Shown here in pieces: positions 44,883-53,475 of a DNA stretch of 64,000 nucleotides. The DNA comes from Mucilaginibacter paludis DSM 18603 (GTDB lineage: Bacteria; Bacteroidota; Bacteroidia; Sphingobacteriales; Sphingobacteriaceae). The stretch spans positions 1,612,001 to 1,676,000 of the forward strand of contig NZ_CM001403.1 of the NCBI RefSeq assembly GCF_000166195.2, written 5' to 3'. The first letter of the stretch is position 1. The number at the start of each line of letters is the position of its first letter. The notes below the pieces were generated by a model. The model saw only the letters and a program-made list of their open reading frames with translations. It did not search any database and was not told the origin of the DNA. The position numbers and the translations under genes are program-made.

Positions 44883-45028
44883 ACATTAAAATTTTAATTT
44901 ATTTAACGGCTGTAAAATTAAAGGTTAGATCTTTTACTATCCCTATCAAAATTTAGCGGGGATAGGTTAATGCCATTTGTGCTGTTTAATTTCGCTTTTG
45001 GTTTAATGATGTAGATAGCAGTTAGTGG

Positions 45029-45949
45029 GTGATGGATACAACTAAACAAGGGCTTACGCTCGATGAAATCAGGGCGCTGGACATGGTGGATTACCTGGCT
45101 ACCATAGGTTTTGAACCGGCAAAGCCAAGCCGGAACGGAGTGGATTATTATTACTTGTCACCACTGCGAAATGAAGACGATGCCAGCTTTCATGTCAACC
45201 GTACAAAAAACAAATGGTTCGATCACGGTGATGGTAAAGGCGGCAACCTGATCGACTTTGGCCTGCTTTATTTTAAATGCAGCATTGGTGAACTGAAAGG
45301 GAAATTCAACGGCGATTTTTCCATTCAACAGCCCAGCGAACAGTCGTTGATTTCATCTGCAAATTTTGGTGAAGCGAACAACGGGATCATCATCAAAGGT
45401 GACCGCCCGCTCTGGTCTTATGCACTTAAAAATTACCTTCATGAACGCATGATACCGGTGTCCGTTGCCGAACTGTTTTGCCGGGAGGTAAGCTACGAAA
45501 TAGAAGGACGTTCTTACTATGCTATCGGCTTTAAAAATAATGCAGGTGGTTACGAATTACGCAACAAAATTGTCAAACAAAGCAGTGCCCCTAAAGACAT
45601 CACCACCATCAATAACGGCGCAGAAAAAGTGCAGGTTTTCGAGGGCTTCCTTGACTTCCTGACTTACAAGGCGACAATACAGAACAAACTTGCAGGCAAC
45701 TCAGATTTCGTGATCTTAAATAGCGCAGCTTTTTTTCAAAGAGCGCGCCCGTTTATGGAGCAGCATGAGGCCATCGGGCTTTGGCTTGACAACGATACCA
45801 CTGGCAATGCATATACAAAATACGCCTTATCCTTAAGTGAACGCTATAGGGATGAAAGCAGCTTTTATAGCAAATACAAGGATTTAAACGACTGGCTCAC
45901 TAAAAAGGAGCTGTCAACAAAAAAACAGCTTAAACAAAAAATAAGCTGA
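45029..45949 (+). CDS. Toprim-domain primase-like protein
   Basis: 306 residues. The N-terminal domain resembles the CHC2 primase domain of conjugative elements (YYYLSPLRNEDDASFHV.., then WFDHGDGKGGNLIDFGLLY), although the zinc-binding cysteines are missing. A toprim domain follows at about 190-285: VQVFEGFLDFLTY with the catalytic Glu, and IGLWLDNDTTGNAY with the DxD-like acid. Such proteins prime replication of transferred single-stranded DNA. It lies just before the oriT candidate and the mob genes. An ATG is present at 45029 and one at 45032. Confidence 0.85.
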   Translation: MMDTTKQGLTLDEIRALDMVDYLATIGFEPAKPSRNGVDYYYLSPLRNEDDASFHVNRTKNKWFDHGDGKGGNLIDFGLLYFKCSIGELKGKFNGDFSIQQPSEQSLISSANFGEANNGIIIKGDRPLWSYALKNYLHERMIPVSVAELFCREVSYEIEGRSYYAIGFKNNAGGYELRNKIVKQSSAPKDITTINNGAEKVQVFEGFLDFLTYKATIQNKLAGNSDFVILNSAAFFQRARPFMEQHEAIGLWLDNDTTGNAYTKYALSLSERYRDESSFYSKYKDLNDWLTKKELSTKKQLKQKIS

Positions 45950-46001
45950 TCAGTCAGCTTTTACGAAATTCCGGATTGTGGCCATCCGGTAGCTGGCGAA
46001 A

Positions 46002-46080
46002 GATTGCCTTTTCGCAATCGGCAAGATGTCCGGTTGTTTAACAACAACCGCATCTTGCCGCCCCCTCCGAAGTCGGGGGC
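46002..46080. other. Candidate origin of transfer: three consecutive hairpins before the mob genes
   Basis: Hairpin 1: GATTGC (46002-46007) with GCAATC (46014-46019). Hairpin 2: CGGCAAGATG (46019-46028) with CATCTTGCCG (46051-46060), continued inward by CGGTTGTT/AACAACCG (46031-46050) after a 2-base bulge. Hairpin 3: GCCCCC (46060-46065) with GGGGGC (46075-46080). Position directly before a MobA-like and a relaxase gene is where Bacteroidetes mobilizable elements keep oriT. The nick site cannot be read. Confidence 0.55.
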
Positions 46081-46132
46081 GGGTTGGAAAGTGCTGGTTT
46101 TGAAAGGATTTTAACGGGGAAAGGGATGTGTG

Positions 46133-46522
46133 ATGGAACAGGAACATGAGAACCGCAGCCGCATAATCGGCTTACGGCTGACCGTAACAGAGTATGGAGA
46201 AATAGAAAAAAAATGGAAGAAAAGCAATTGCCGCAAGCTCAGCGACTATGTGCGCCGCATCATTTTTAACAGGCCGCTGGTCAGTAGTTACCGAAATCGT
46301 TCGATGGACGAGGCAATGGCCGAACTGATGCTTTTGCGCAAGGAATTAAATGCCATTGGCGTAAACTTTAACCAGGCGGTGCATCGCCTGCATACGCTCG
46401 ATCATCTGCCGCAAATGCAGTTCTGGCTAACGGCTTTTGAGCGGGATAAAAGTGTGTTGTTTGGCAAAATGGATGAGGTAGTTTCACAGGTCGAAAAGCT
46501 GGCGGCGGTATGGTTGCAGTGA
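46133..46522 (+). CDS. MobA-like accessory mobilization protein
   Basis: 130 residues or slightly fewer from ATG at 46133 (a GTG directly before it is also possible). The N-terminus reads as a ribbon-helix-helix-like domain (RIIGLRLTVTEYGEIEKKWK, then KLSDYVRRIIFNRP), followed by a helical part with ELMLLRKELNAIGVNFNQAVHRLH, the usual pattern of MbpA/MobA-type relaxosome proteins. It probably binds the adjacent oriT candidate. It overlaps the relaxase gene by 13 bases. Confidence 0.85.
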   Translation: MEQEHENRSRIIGLRLTVTEYGEIEKKWKKSNCRKLSDYVRRIIFNRPLVSSYRNRSMDEAMAELMLLRKELNAIGVNFNQAVHRLHTLDHLPQMQFWLTAFERDKSVLFGKMDEVVSQVEKLAAVWLQ

Positions 46523-47820
46523 TTAAAACGGGACACTCGCTTTTGCGGCTTTTGAACTACAATGAGAACAAGGTTAAAGAAGGTGCTGCGCTTTGTATAG
46601 GTGCCGGGAATTACCCGATTGACTATCAGAATTTATCCTTTGAACAAAAGCTGGCGCGCCTGCAAAATCAGGCGGCGCTAAATGAAAACGTGACCCGCAA
46701 CAGTGTCCATATTTCGCTCAACTTTGACCCTTCCGAAAACCTTTCGGAGGATCGTTTGCGCGAGATCGCGGATGCCTATATGAAGGGAATAGGCTTCGAT
46801 GATCTGCCTTATTTGATGTATCAGCACTTCGACGCCGGGCATCCACATATTCATTTGGTTTCTGTAAAGGTTCGGGCTGATGGCAAGCGCGTCGATACGC
46901 AGAACATCGGGCAAAACCAGTCCGAAAAAACGCGCAGGGAACTGGAAAAAAAATACGGTCTGGTGAAAGCCGATGACAGCTCGAAGCAACAGGCATACCG
47001 GCTCAAACCGGTTAATGCGCAGAAGGTTGCTTATGGCCGCACAGAAACCAGAAGGGCGATTGCTAACGTATTGGAAAATGTGCTGCCACGCTACAAATTT
47101 GCGTCCCTTGCGGAATTGAACGCAGTCCTGCAATTGTATAACGTAGCGGCTGACCGGGGCGGCGAAGGCTCACGAATTTTCAGGCACCGGGGCTTGGTTT
47201 ACCGGGTTCTGGATGATGAGGGTAACAAAGTCGGTGTACCAATCAAAGCCAGTGACATTTATAACAAGCCGGGTTTGAAATTTCTCGAAGCGAAGTTTGC
47301 CACCAATGACGCTGCGAAGCAACCGCACAGGGTCAGGGTAAAGAATGCAATTGACCTCGCCTTATTGCATGGCAGGCTTGACCTGAACGGGCTGATCTCA
47401 GTCTTAAAAGATCAGGGAATTGATACGGTGATCCGGCAAAACGAAAACGGTGTCATTTATGGTATAACTTACGTCGATCATGCAAAAGGTTGTGTTTTTA
47501 ATGGTAGCGCATTAGGTAAGGCTTATAGTGCCAAAGCTATTTTAGAACGATGTACAAATGGTGGGGCGGGTGAGCAAAAAACAAAACTGGCGGCGGGAAA
47601 AAAAATACCTTTCAACCGCGCCGCCACTGGCAATAGCGCAGTATCGGATGCCGAACGTAAACAGGGTGGAAATCCCTTTCCTCCTGGTGATCAGTTGCCC
47701 AACGCCAAAGGATTGGCCGATGTCTTATTAGAGCCGGATTTTCAGGGCGGGCAGATGGACTGGCAGTTGAAAAGAACAAAGAAAAAAAGAAAGCGGCAGC
47801 AATTACCGCCGCAGGTTTGA
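46510..47820 (+). CDS. Relaxase / mobilization nuclease (MobB type)
   Basis: 436 residues. The three-histidine metal site is visible in HFDAGHPHIHLV (His111, 113 and 115), preceded by strand VHISLNFDP. The nicking tyrosine should lie in the first 40 residues, where Tyr17 and Tyr35 are candidates. The C-terminal half is basic and ends in a Lys/Arg cluster (KRTKKKRKRQQ), consistent with DNA binding. It nicks one strand at oriT and pilots it into the recipient. It is coupled to MobA upstream and followed by a TraG-like gene after 26 bases. Confidence 0.92.
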   Translation: MVAVIKTGHSLLRLLNYNENKVKEGAALCIGAGNYPIDYQNLSFEQKLARLQNQAALNENVTRNSVHISLNFDPSENLSEDRLREIADAYMKGIGFDDLPYLMYQHFDAGHPHIHLVSVKVRADGKRVDTQNIGQNQSEKTRRELEKKYGLVKADDSSKQQAYRLKPVNAQKVAYGRTETRRAIANVLENVLPRYKFASLAELNAVLQLYNVAADRGGEGSRIFRHRGLVYRVLDDEGNKVGVPIKASDIYNKPGLKFLEAKFATNDAAKQPHRVRVKNAIDLALLHGRLDLNGLISVLKDQGIDTVIRQNENGVIYGITYVDHAKGCVFNGSALGKAYSAKAILERCTNGGAGEQKTKLAAGKKIPFNRAATGNSAVSDAERKQGGNPFPPGDQLPNAKGLADVLLEPDFQGGQMDWQLKRTKKKRKRQQLPPQV

Positions 47821-47846
47821 TGGTTTAATTTAGTGAAGGAGAAACG

Positions 47847-49838
47847 ATGCAGACAGGAGAAAACGATCAGGCCATGCGCAAGATCCTGGACATGACCAGG
47901 CTGATCAGTATTGCCATACTGGTAATACATTTTTACAAGGAGTGTTATGGTGCCTTTGCCGGATGGCATCTGGTGGCTCCGCTATCGGACAGGATTTTAA
48001 ACAATATCATTGCCACAGGCCTGTTCAGAAATTTCCAAAAATCAAAGCTGATCGCTTTGGGATTCCTCATTATTGCGCTTATCGGCGTCAAAGGTAAAAA
48101 GGACGAAAAACAGAATTTCAAAACAGCGTTTATTTACCTCCTAACCGGCTTGGTTTTCTTTTTTATCAGCTATTTTCTATTACAGATAAGGGGTGCAATG
48201 AGCGGCGTGGCGCTGCTCTATATGGCTGTTACAAGCTTAGGTTACCTGCTGTTCCTGAGCGGTGGAACGATGGTATCGCGCATCATACGGGATAAGCTGG
48301 CTAATGACATATTTAACAGCGAGAATGAAACCTTTCCCCAGGAGGAAAGACTGATCGAAAATGAGTACTCCGTTAACCTGCCCGCGCGATACCGACTGAA
48401 AACGAAAGACAGGAACAGTTGGCTGAATTTTATAAATCCTTTCCGGGGGGTGCTCGTGTTAGGCAGCCCCGGTTCGGGTAAGTCCTATTTCGTTATCAGG
48501 CATATCATTACTCAGCATATACGCAAGGGCTTCGCCATGTTCGTTTATGACTTTAAAATGCCCGACCTATCCGTCATCGCCTATAATACCTGGTTGAACA
48601 ATAAGGATAAATATAAGGTAACGCCGAAATTCTTTTCGATCAACTTCGACGACCTTTCTCACAGCCATCGTTGTAACCCGCTTGATCCATCCGCCATGCT
48701 GGACATTACCGATGCCGTTGAATCGGCGCGTACTATTCTGCTGGGCCTGAACCGCGAGTGGTTGAAGCGACAAGGCGATTTTTTCGTAGAATCGCCAATC
48801 AACTTTTTGACTGCCATCATCTGGTATTTGCGCAAGTACAAGGGCGGCGAGTTTTGTACCCTGCCGCATGTCATCGAGCTGATGCAGGTGGAATACGACG
48901 ACTTGTTTACCGTCCTGCGCACTCAAAAAGAAATTGATGTATTGATCAACCCATTTGTCAGCGCTTACATGCGGGATGCGGTAGAGCAGTTAGAAGGGCA
49001 GATTGCTTCAGCCAAGATCACGATGGCGCGCATCTCATCACCGCAACTGTATTATGTTTTGTCAGGCAATGATTTTACGCTGGATATCAATAATCCTGAT
49101 GCGCCGAAGATCGTTTGCATGGGTAACAATCCGCAGAAAATACAAATCTATGGGGCCGTTTTATCATTGTTTACCAACCGGCTGTTGAAGATCATAAATC
49201 AAAAGGATAAGCTGAAGTGCAGCCTTATCTTTGACGAATTTCCTACCCTTACAACGGATATCATACCAACGATCAGTACCGGCCGCAGTAATTTAATTTC
49301 TACCTGTTTGGGTATTCAGGATGCCAGCCAGTTGCGTAAGGATTATGGCCGTGAGCAGGCAGATGTGATTATGAACATCGTGGGCAACATGGCAGTGGGT
49401 CAGGTATCCGGCGATACGGCGAAGCTCGTATCAGAAAAGGTCGGCAAGATCATGCAGGACAGGGAAAGCTTATCCATTAATCGTTCGGATACATCGATAA
49501 GCAGGTCTAAGCAACTGGAAGCCGCCGTGCCGCCGTCAAAGATCGCCGCCCTGAGTTCGGGCGAGTTTGTGGGCATGGTAGCGGATAACCCGGATTGTAA
49601 GATAGAATTGAAGGCCTTTCATAGTGAGATCATTAATGACCATGAGGCGCTGAAAAAGGAAATTCAAGCGTATAAACCGATACCGATGGTGCGCAAACTG
49701 GAAAATGCCATTGTTCAAAGAAATTACTTCCAGATCAAACAGGATGTGCAGCAGATCATTCTATCAGAAATGGAAAGGTTATTGAGCGACCCGGCCTTAA
49801 CGCACCTCATCATCCGAAAGGGTGCGGCAGGGGAATAA
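47847..49838 (+). CDS. TraG/VirD4-type coupling protein (MobC-like)
   Basis: 663 residues. Four hydrophobic helices fill the first 150 residues. The ATPase has Walker A GSPGSGKS at about 206 and Walker B LIFDEFPTL at about 460, and the family pattern FVYDFKMPDLSVIAYN follows the P-loop. It links the relaxosome to a mating channel at the inner membrane. No type IV secretion channel genes are in the window, so this element is probably mobilized by helper functions. It completes the primase, MobA, relaxase, coupling-protein series. Confidence 0.93.
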   Translation: MQTGENDQAMRKILDMTRLISIAILVIHFYKECYGAFAGWHLVAPLSDRILNNIIATGLFRNFQKSKLIALGFLIIALIGVKGKKDEKQNFKTAFIYLLTGLVFFFISYFLLQIRGAMSGVALLYMAVTSLGYLLFLSGGTMVSRIIRDKLANDIFNSENETFPQEERLIENEYSVNLPARYRLKTKDRNSWLNFINPFRGVLVLGSPGSGKSYFVIRHIITQHIRKGFAMFVYDFKMPDLSVIAYNTWLNNKDKYKVTPKFFSINFDDLSHSHRCNPLDPSAMLDITDAVESARTILLGLNREWLKRQGDFFVESPINFLTAIIWYLRKYKGGEFCTLPHVIELMQVEYDDLFTVLRTQKEIDVLINPFVSAYMRDAVEQLEGQIASAKITMARISSPQLYYVLSGNDFTLDINNPDAPKIVCMGNNPQKIQIYGAVLSLFTNRLLKIINQKDKLKCSLIFDEFPTLTTDIIPTISTGRSNLISTCLGIQDASQLRKDYGREQADVIMNIVGNMAVGQVSGDTAKLVSEKVGKIMQDRESLSINRSDTSISRSKQLEAAVPPSKIAALSSGEFVGMVADNPDCKIELKAFHSEIINDHEALKKEIQAYKPIPMVRKLENAIVQRNYFQIKQDVQQIILSEMERLLSDPALTHLIIRKGAAGE

Positions 49839-50223
49839 TGGGCGAATTGAACAAGGTGTTATCGGTAATAAGTAATCTACCATTTCTGTTTCCCTGATCT
49901 AAGTAAACACTTATTTCAAAAGTCCATAACCCATAAATCAATCACAATTAAGAATATATAGAAGAAATAAACAGTTGAAAAGGGAGTCATCAATCCTAAC
50001 CAATATTTTGAAAATGGTATTAAAAGAATCTGATTAGAATAAGAAAAATATAATGAAGCCCTAAAATAAGAGGTTGTTTTTCCGGGTGATTTCAATTGTT
50101 TTTGTAGAAGCCGCCTTTTTCGGGATAGAATGGCAATAATTCGGGATAGAAAATAAAGCAATCCTTACTTAACAAAAAGTATAAGGTATAAATTTAAATG
50201 TATCATTTAAAAAAAAACACTTT
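49839..50223. other. Gap of 385 bases without a credible gene
   Basis: AT-rich. A hydrophobic minus-strand frame at 49916-50161 has no family resemblance and no plausible promoter and is not called. The last 60 bases are very A/T-rich and precede the small secreted protein gene. Confidence 0.4.
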
Positions 50224-50412
50224 ATGAAAACAGTATTATTAAAAGTAACATTGGCTGTTATGGTAATAGCCGGTGTAGCAATCACTAAAGCTAAAGCTGA
50301 AGCTTCTACTGGCACATGTGTACCAGCGGACAACACTTGTTACGCCTTTACCGGGCCAGACGGTGTAACCCATTCTACTCCGGGTGTCTTAGTTTACAGT
50401 ACTGCTCAGTAA
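50224..50412 (+). CDS. Small secreted two-cysteine peptide
   Basis: 62 residues: a signal peptide (MKTVLLKVTLAVMVIAGVAI..., ending KAKA) and a mature part of about 37 residues with exactly two cysteines in TCVPADNTCYAF (C-x6-C). The pattern resembles the 121-residue protein at 30070. It heads a locus that continues, after an inserted IS element, with a membrane-anchored protein, a MauE-type protein, a TonB-dependent receptor and a TlpA thioredoxin. Its own terminator has been split by the IS. A disulfide-linked exported peptide is inferred. Confidence 0.7.
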   Translation: MKTVLLKVTLAVMVIAGVAITKAKAEASTGTCVPADNTCYAFTGPDGVTHSTPGVLVYSTAQ

Positions 50413-50424
50413 CTAAGTGCATTG

Positions 50425-50440
50425 AAAAAGAGAGGCTGTC
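50425..50440 (+). terminator. Left half of a terminator hairpin split by an IS element
   Basis: The arm AAAAAGAGAGGCTGTC continues to CTC at 50442 and is the complement of GAGAACAGCCTCTTTTTT at 51880-51897. Without the IS the two arms form one hairpin with a T run just after the small peptide gene. Confidence 0.7.
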
Positions 50441-50483
50441 TCACAGGTTGGTGTGACCCCAAAAAGTTGGACAGTTTACAAAA

Positions 50484-51278
50484 TTAAGTTTTTTGTACGA
50501 GAGCTCGGTATTCCACCGGGCTCTTTCCATTTAACCTGTTTTTTATTCTTTCATTGTTATAGTAATGAATGTATTCTTTTAACGAAGTTATAAATTCTTC
50601 CGCAGTTTCAAAGCTCTGTTTGTACAGTAATTCTGTCTTTAAGATCCCAAAGAAGCTTTCGGCCAAGGCATTATCCAAGCAGTTTCCCTTTCTGGACATG
50701 CTTTGAATAATTCCATGTTTTTCCAAAGCCTTTCTATATCCATAATGTTGATATTGCCACCCTTGGTCAGAGTGAAAAATAAGTCCCCTTATATCTTTCA
50801 CTTTATCAAAAGCCTCATATAACATTTCATCTATCATCTGCATATTTGGAGATTTTGAAATACTATAAGAAATGACTTCCCCGTTGAACATGTCAATTAT
50901 AGGAGATAAATAGATCTTCTCCCCTTTAATGTTCATCTGAGTGACATCCGTAGCCCATTTCTGATTAGGCAGATTTGCCTCAAAATCCCTTTCAAGTACA
51001 TTAGGGGCAATTTTACCAACCTCACCTTTGTATGAGCGATAACTTACTTTCCTGATATTGCATTTTAGGCCTAATGTTCCCATCAATTTTTGGACAGTCT
51101 TGTGATTTATGCTATAACCCCGGTTCTTCATTTCGGCGGTGACCCGCCGATAACCATATCTGCCTTTATGCAAGTGGTATATACTTGCGATCTCTTCTTT
51201 TTCATGCTTGTATTTATCATCATTTAGGCGCTTGCGATGATAATAAAATACAGAACGAGCCATCTGTTTGCAATCCAA
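50484..51278 (-). CDS. IS3-family transposase orfB (DDE catalytic subunit)
   Basis: 264 residues. The HTH_21-like N-terminus (IYHLHKGRYGYRRVTAEMK) precedes an rve-type DDE core: first Asp in WATDVTQ, second in LIFHSDQGWQY and Glu in NALAESFFGILK. The C-terminus has the usual YNNERIKNRLNGKSPVEYR. It is read after orfA, probably also as an orfAB fusion by ribosomal frameshifting; orfA ends 26 bases before this start. Confidence 0.95.
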   Translation of the reverse strand: MDCKQMARSVFYYHRKRLNDDKYKHEKEEIASIYHLHKGRYGYRRVTAEMKNRGYSINHKTVQKLMGTLGLKCNIRKVSYRSYKGEVGKIAPNVLERDFEANLPNQKWATDVTQMNIKGEKIYLSPIIDMFNGEVISYSISKSPNMQMIDEMLYEAFDKVKDIRGLIFHSDQGWQYQHYGYRKALEKHGIIQSMSRKGNCLDNALAESFFGILKTELLYKQSFETAEEFITSLKEYIHYYNNERIKNRLNGKSPVEYRALVQKT

Positions 51279-51304
51279 TAGAATTGAAACATCATGTTCG
51301 GGCC

Positions 51305-51826
51305 TTAGTTCTTCGATGGCTTTTGCCCACTCATGCGTTCGCGGGCTTCTTTTTCCTTGACTAAGGCCGTGACTTTTTTTAATAGTGCGTTCTCCGCCCG
51401 CAAACGGCTATTTTCCGCCTGGAGCTTCTCTACTTCTGTTTCAGGTTCAAGCTTCTTTGATCTTCCCATGCATTTAGGTGGTCGTCCAGGATTCTTTTGC
51501 TGGTATAGTACTGCATATCCCTCAACCCGTACTGATCTTACCCAGCGCTCTAAAGCAGTCTTGCTTAATCTATATTCCAGAACAACCTGATTTAAAGGTA
51601 CTTTTTTTTCTATGACAAGCCTTACAACTTCTTCTTTGAAATCAGGCGTGGGCTTGACGTTAGGTTGTTTGAGCAGCCCACTTTCGCCATAAAGATCATA
51701 TTTCCGAACCCATTCCAATATCATGCCTTCACGGATATGGCGTTCGCGGGATATCCGTAGAATCGGCTTTCCCTTTCTTACTTGAGAAACTACATCAAGT
51801 TTCTCTTCAAATGTGTGCTTTGACAT
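51305..51826 (-). CDS. IS3-family transposase orfA (helix-turn-helix subunit)
   Basis: 173 residues. Two helix-turn-helix-like domains (FEEKLDVVSQVRKGKPILRI and PDFKEEVVRLVIEKKVPLNQ..) are followed by a leucine-zipper-like helix (ETEVEKLQAENSRLRAENAL). It binds the terminal inverted repeats and regulates or combines with orfB. It begins 48 bases inside the right end of the element. Confidence 0.93.
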   Translation of the reverse strand: MSKHTFEEKLDVVSQVRKGKPILRISRERHIREGMILEWVRKYDLYGESGLLKQPNVKPTPDFKEEVVRLVIEKKVPLNQVVLEYRLSKTALERWVRSVRVEGYAVLYQQKNPGRPPKCMGRSKKLEPETEVEKLQAENSRLRAENALLKKVTALVKEKEARERMSGQKPSKN

Positions 51827-51879
51827 AAATAATAAACCCCAAAAGTTTTTGTCTAACTTTTGGGGTTCACTTCAGGTCG

Positions 51880-51897
51880 AGAACAGCCTCTTTTTTC
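51880..51897 (+). terminator. Right half of the split terminator hairpin
   Basis: GAGAACAGCCTCTTTTTT complements the arm at 50425-50442 and supplies the T run. The two halves are now 1.4 kb apart. Confidence 0.7.
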
Positions 51898-52008
51898 TTT
51901 AACTACTCGAATAATTTTTAACGGCGATAAATCTTTCGGGTAAAGCCTTTTGTAAATTCTTATTCATTCATAGATCATATTTAAGTTTTTAACCCCTCGT
52001 AGTCCATT

Positions 52009-53046
52009 ATGACCATTTTCAAGAAATTACGAAATGTGCTGGCATTTGTAATAGTGGGTGTATTATCAGTATTTCTTCTTTTTATGTATTCCACTAAAAA
52101 AACTTCACATCAATTTGTAAAAAATGGGGGATTTAAAAGAATATATAAGCAGGCTCCGGTTAAATATATTGGCAGCAAAAAAATATTTTCAGGGTTCAGT
52201 CAAATTGCCGGTTACTATAAAGAGGGAATATATACCTACTCGAAACAAAATAATTTAGCATTATATACAGACGTCACAAGCGCGATAGATACAATTTCAA
52301 TTGCCCTTCCTGCAAAGAGCACTACGATTGCCAATGACTGTATCTTCCGTAATGATACTTTATACTATTTTGACTCTAATAGTGGCAAATACCATGTCTT
52401 CAAAATAGTTAATCGGCGGCTGAAAGTTATTGATTCAGCTAAAACTGCCCCTTCTTCATTTAACCCCATAGTATTAGACCAAACAGATATTTTATGCAAG
52501 AATTTTTATAAAAATAGTCCAACGTTTGAAATTGTTATTTATAAAAAAGGCATCAAAGCTGTAGAAAGCCCAAAGTTGTTTAATGATGGAATTAAACTAA
52601 CTGATGACGGTAGGATTCTCCCCTATAAAAACGGGTTTATATACCTCTGTTATTTTAAAAATACAATCCTTTGGTTAGATAAAAATCTGAGACTGCAATT
52701 TAAGTCTAATACTATTGACACGGTGCAAAATGTTCCGGCTGTTGAACGAATAAGCGGCACAGCACGCTACACTTATAAAACGCAACCAATTTTTGTAAAT
52801 AGATATGGCCAGGTCGTCAAGGATAAGTTGTATGTCTTGTCGTCCCTGCTGGCAGATAATGATAAAAAAGTTTCCTTTACTGATACTACTATTCTCGATG
52901 TTTACGATCTGCTAAACAAAAGAAATTATCTATACTCCTATAAAATCCCCTTACCTCGATTGCATTCTCCAGCCTCCGGCTTTTCTTTCGTAGGTCAACA
53001 ATTATATATCATTTTACTCAATGGGTATATATGCGTTTTTAAATAG
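52009..53046 (+). CDS. Membrane-anchored protein, possibly a beta-propeller
   Basis: 345 residues. A single N-terminal membrane helix (VLAFVIVGVLSVFLLFMY, about 10-28) anchors a beta-rich periplasmic part. Repeats of the type DDGRILPYKNGFIYLCYF and KDKLYVLSSLL suggest a propeller with about six blades. No catalytic residues are seen. It starts the part of the redox-peptide locus downstream of the IS and is followed after six bases by the MauE gene, so it is likely a partner of that system. Confidence 0.6.
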   Translation: MTIFKKLRNVLAFVIVGVLSVFLLFMYSTKKTSHQFVKNGGFKRIYKQAPVKYIGSKKIFSGFSQIAGYYKEGIYTYSKQNNLALYTDVTSAIDTISIALPAKSTTIANDCIFRNDTLYYFDSNSGKYHVFKIVNRRLKVIDSAKTAPSSFNPIVLDQTDILCKNFYKNSPTFEIVIYKKGIKAVESPKLFNDGIKLTDDGRILPYKNGFIYLCYFKNTILWLDKNLRLQFKSNTIDTVQNVPAVERISGTARYTYKTQPIFVNRYGQVVKDKLYVLSSLLADNDKKVSFTDTTILDVYDLLNKRNYLYSYKIPLPRLHSPASGFSFVGQQLYIILLNGYICVFK

Positions 53047-53052
53047 TCGAAT

Positions 53053-53475
53053 ATGAAAAGATTTTTTACGTTGGTCGAAATTATTGTTGTATATTTTCTC
53101 TTCGCTCTGTTTTTCTATACAGCTTTATCGAAGCTGGTAGATTGGGGGCAATTTCTCAACGATTTAGCACGCTCACCCATCATTCCCCTAAATTTAGTTC
53201 CGGCTGTCGGCATCTTTGTCATAATCATCGAGCTCACTTGTTCTGCATTACTGATAATTCGTAAAACCCGGATAAAAGGAATACTCCTAAGTATTTTTCT
53301 CTTGGCAATGTTCACCACTTATATTTTTTTAATTCTTACAAAAAGTCCGTACATACCTTGTAGCTGTGGTGGAATTATTGGTATGCTCAACTGGAATGAT
53401 CACATATTACTTAATTCTATTTTGTTAATCTTAGCAAGTTTCATCTATGTTAGGCATAAAACTCAGACATCCTAA
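53053..53475 (+). CDS. MauE/DoxX-type redox membrane protein
   Basis: 140 residues with four hydrophobic helices. Between the last two lies PCSCGGIIGMLNWNDHILLN, the same C-x-C-GG ... W..H...N block as in the MauE protein at 30432. N-terminal part YFLFALFFYTALSKLVDWGQ also matches that protein. It presumably moves electrons to periplasmic thioredoxin-like proteins. The TonB receptor gene overlaps its end by 29 bases. Confidence 0.85.
   Translation: MKRFFTLVEIIVVYFLFALFFYTALSKLVDWGQFLNDLARSPIIPLNLVPAVGIFVIIIELTCSALLIIRKTRIKGILLSIFLLAMFTTYIFLILTKSPYIPCSCGGIIGMLNWNDHILLNSILLILASFIYVRHKTQTS

Larger units (their letters stand above)
50449..51874 (-). mobile_element. Complete IS3-family insertion sequence
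   Basis: 1426 bases. Ends are imperfect inverted repeats: left TGGTGTGACCCCAAAAAGTT, right (read inward) TGAAGTGAACCCCAAAAGTT. A 3-base duplication GGT flanks it (50446-50448 and 51875-51877), as IS3 elements make 3-5 base duplications. It carries two minus-strand genes, the classical orfA and orfB. Both frames are intact, and the terminator it split reassembles cleanly, so the insertion looks recent. Confidence 0.88.

Noticed and set aside
49916..50161. 81-codon hydrophobic minus-strand frame
   Set aside because: Apparent membrane helices arise from AT-rich DNA; no neighbour or motif supports it.
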